This document shows positions 62,761 through 64,000 of a stretch of DNA of 64,000 nt, piece by piece. The DNA comes from Sipunculus nudus (taxonomy: Eukaryota; Annelida; Sipuncula; Golfingiida; Sipunculidae): contig CM049318.1 in the NCBI GenBank assembly GCA_026874595.1, positions 24,073,456-24,137,455 of the forward strand. Direction: 5' to 3'. The translations under genes were made by a program, and so were the position numbers. The notes under the pieces are model-generated. The model was given only the letters and a program-made list of their open reading frames with translations, ran no database searches and had not been told where the DNA came from. The first letter of the stretch is position 1. Every line of letters begins with the position of its first letter.

Positions 62761-64000
62761 GAAAACTTTGACCCCCCCCTAGGGTCATGAATTAAGTATA
62801 CATTTGTTTATATGACATATTTATAGCTTACTCCAGCGCTGAACACAAATGGGAGCACTGTTAAAACTGCCTTGAAGCCGGCCACGAGGCCTCTATCGAA
62901 CGGCCCTATAGCTGATGCTCGTGTTTGAATGTTCAAATTTATCTGGATTAACTTCCGGCGTTTCTGGAGGTATGTTTGCTCAAGGTGCTCTCTTTGTTTA
63001 ATATTTTTATTTTTTTTGCAGGTTCAAATCATAATTAAGTACATAATAATTTAGAAATAATAAGTTTATTTCTACATCGAAATAAAATCCGATACAGATC
63101 CAACACATTTCTGCTGAACAAGATGCGGTGATCTAAAAAGCCATCTTTAAACCTATGGCTTATGCAAAGTTCATATCGATACTGTATCAAATCGCTACGT
63201 AGAACAGACTGTCCATAACTACTTGTGTATTATTTACACCTAAAAACCTGAAACTGATGATCTTTATAACCGTATTTTATCATATTCAGCGTCTTGGTAC
63301 CCTTTAATCAATTAACGGACTAGAGATCACAGACCCAATTTCCTACTAGAGTGACGATATGAAACTAATGTGTCATCCTTTGATTTCAGCAGGCTCTTTT
63401 AGCGTCAAACTCTTCCAATTATACAGATATGGGCAGTGAAATAAAGAAAAATCAGCGTTTATAGCAAGGAAAGAAATAATGTCGTTCTTTGCATTGCAGA
63501 AAACACTAATTTCATACAGGATATCTCATTAACGTCAATTATCATAACCGGTATCAGCCATGACACTTTATTAAGCAGCCACTTACACAGGAAATATTTT
63601 AAAAAAGGTCAGCCTGACAGGCCGGGGCGTTGGGGGCGGGTTGTTTAATTGTGAGGCCCGTCAGAGTCCAGTTCTGGACCAGGTTGTTGTCAAATTGTCG
63701 AAAGCTAACAATGTGGTAATAAGCTGATTATGAACAATATGGCGCATACTAAACTTGCATTTGGTAAATGATGCGGCAGGAAAGTTAAAATAAATCAAGT
63801 TCTTCTTCGAGCTGTTATCATCATATATAACAAGTATTGTATAAAAATATTATATCATACATACAAAAAAACATTGTTAAGCAAAAGTTTATTGTATTGT
63901 GCCGGTTGTGTATGAGTGGATTACTATACTTTCACATTCAAACATGTACACCTGTATTCTTAGAACACGGTGACGTTCCAAGAATTAGGGGTATTATAAT

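Larger units (their letters stand above)
45778..64000. other. Region 3' of the receptor without a confident gene
   Basis: Apart from the inverted-repeat elements, the tandem duplication, the dispersed repeat and the ATT tract, no protein-coding gene, tRNA or rRNA is recognisable. The longest frames (60.2-60.6 and 62.1-62.5 kb) lie inside GC-rich repeats. Confidence 0.6.

Overview
This looks like nuclear DNA of a metazoan, most likely a lophotrochozoan such as a bivalve mollusc. The sequence is AT-rich and full of (AT)n and (GA)n microsatellites, tRNA-derived SINEs and small inverted-repeat elements. The only recognisable gene is split into short exons with GT..AG introns. The taxon is inferred from genome style and receptor type; no species marker is visible. 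There is no bacterial-type gene organisation, and most open frames are chance or repeat-derived.

The one well-supported gene is on the + strand at about 28.7-45.8 kb. It is a class B1 (secretin-family) GPCR whose ectodomain and TM3/TM4/TM7 motifs are closest to calcitonin/CGRP receptors and insect DH31 receptors. Ten coding exons join in phase (28688-29141, 29705-29796, 30152-30243, 31457-31610, 32847-32997, 40684-40811, 42909-42991, 43929-44064, 44416-44457, 44879-45160) to give 537 residues: hormone-receptor domain, seven membrane segments and a Ser/Thr-rich tail. No signal-peptide exon was found upstream, so the 5' end is incomplete. An eleventh exon (45697-45777) can be spliced in frame from either of two donors inside exon 10, giving an alternative C-terminus. 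A polyA signal (45533) lies between the two possible ends.

Region by region: 1-28.7 kb has no confident gene. It holds microsatellites, an inverted-repeat element at 12.0-12.6 kb, a SINE at 13.5 kb, a MITE-like element at 16.0-16.4 kb, SINE copies at 18.8-19.9 kb and a possible element at 24.5-25.3 kb. A strong G-quadruplex motif lies at 26.4 kb. The introns, especially the 7.7-kb intron 5, carry more SINE and MITE copies. From 45.8 to 64 kb there is again no confident gene. That part has several inverted-repeat elements (46.5, 48.2, 51.2-52.7, 55.7 and 60-62.8 kb), a 179-bp tandem duplication (49.4 kb) and a long ATT-type repeat (55.1 kb).

The most interesting items are the candidate alternative receptor tails, the cluster of six copies of a CCCGGGTAATATCGGACAC-type terminus at 51.2-52.7 kb, and the pair of GC-rich inverted-repeat elements at 60-62.8 kb. 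All family assignments come from reading motifs by eye; no search was run.
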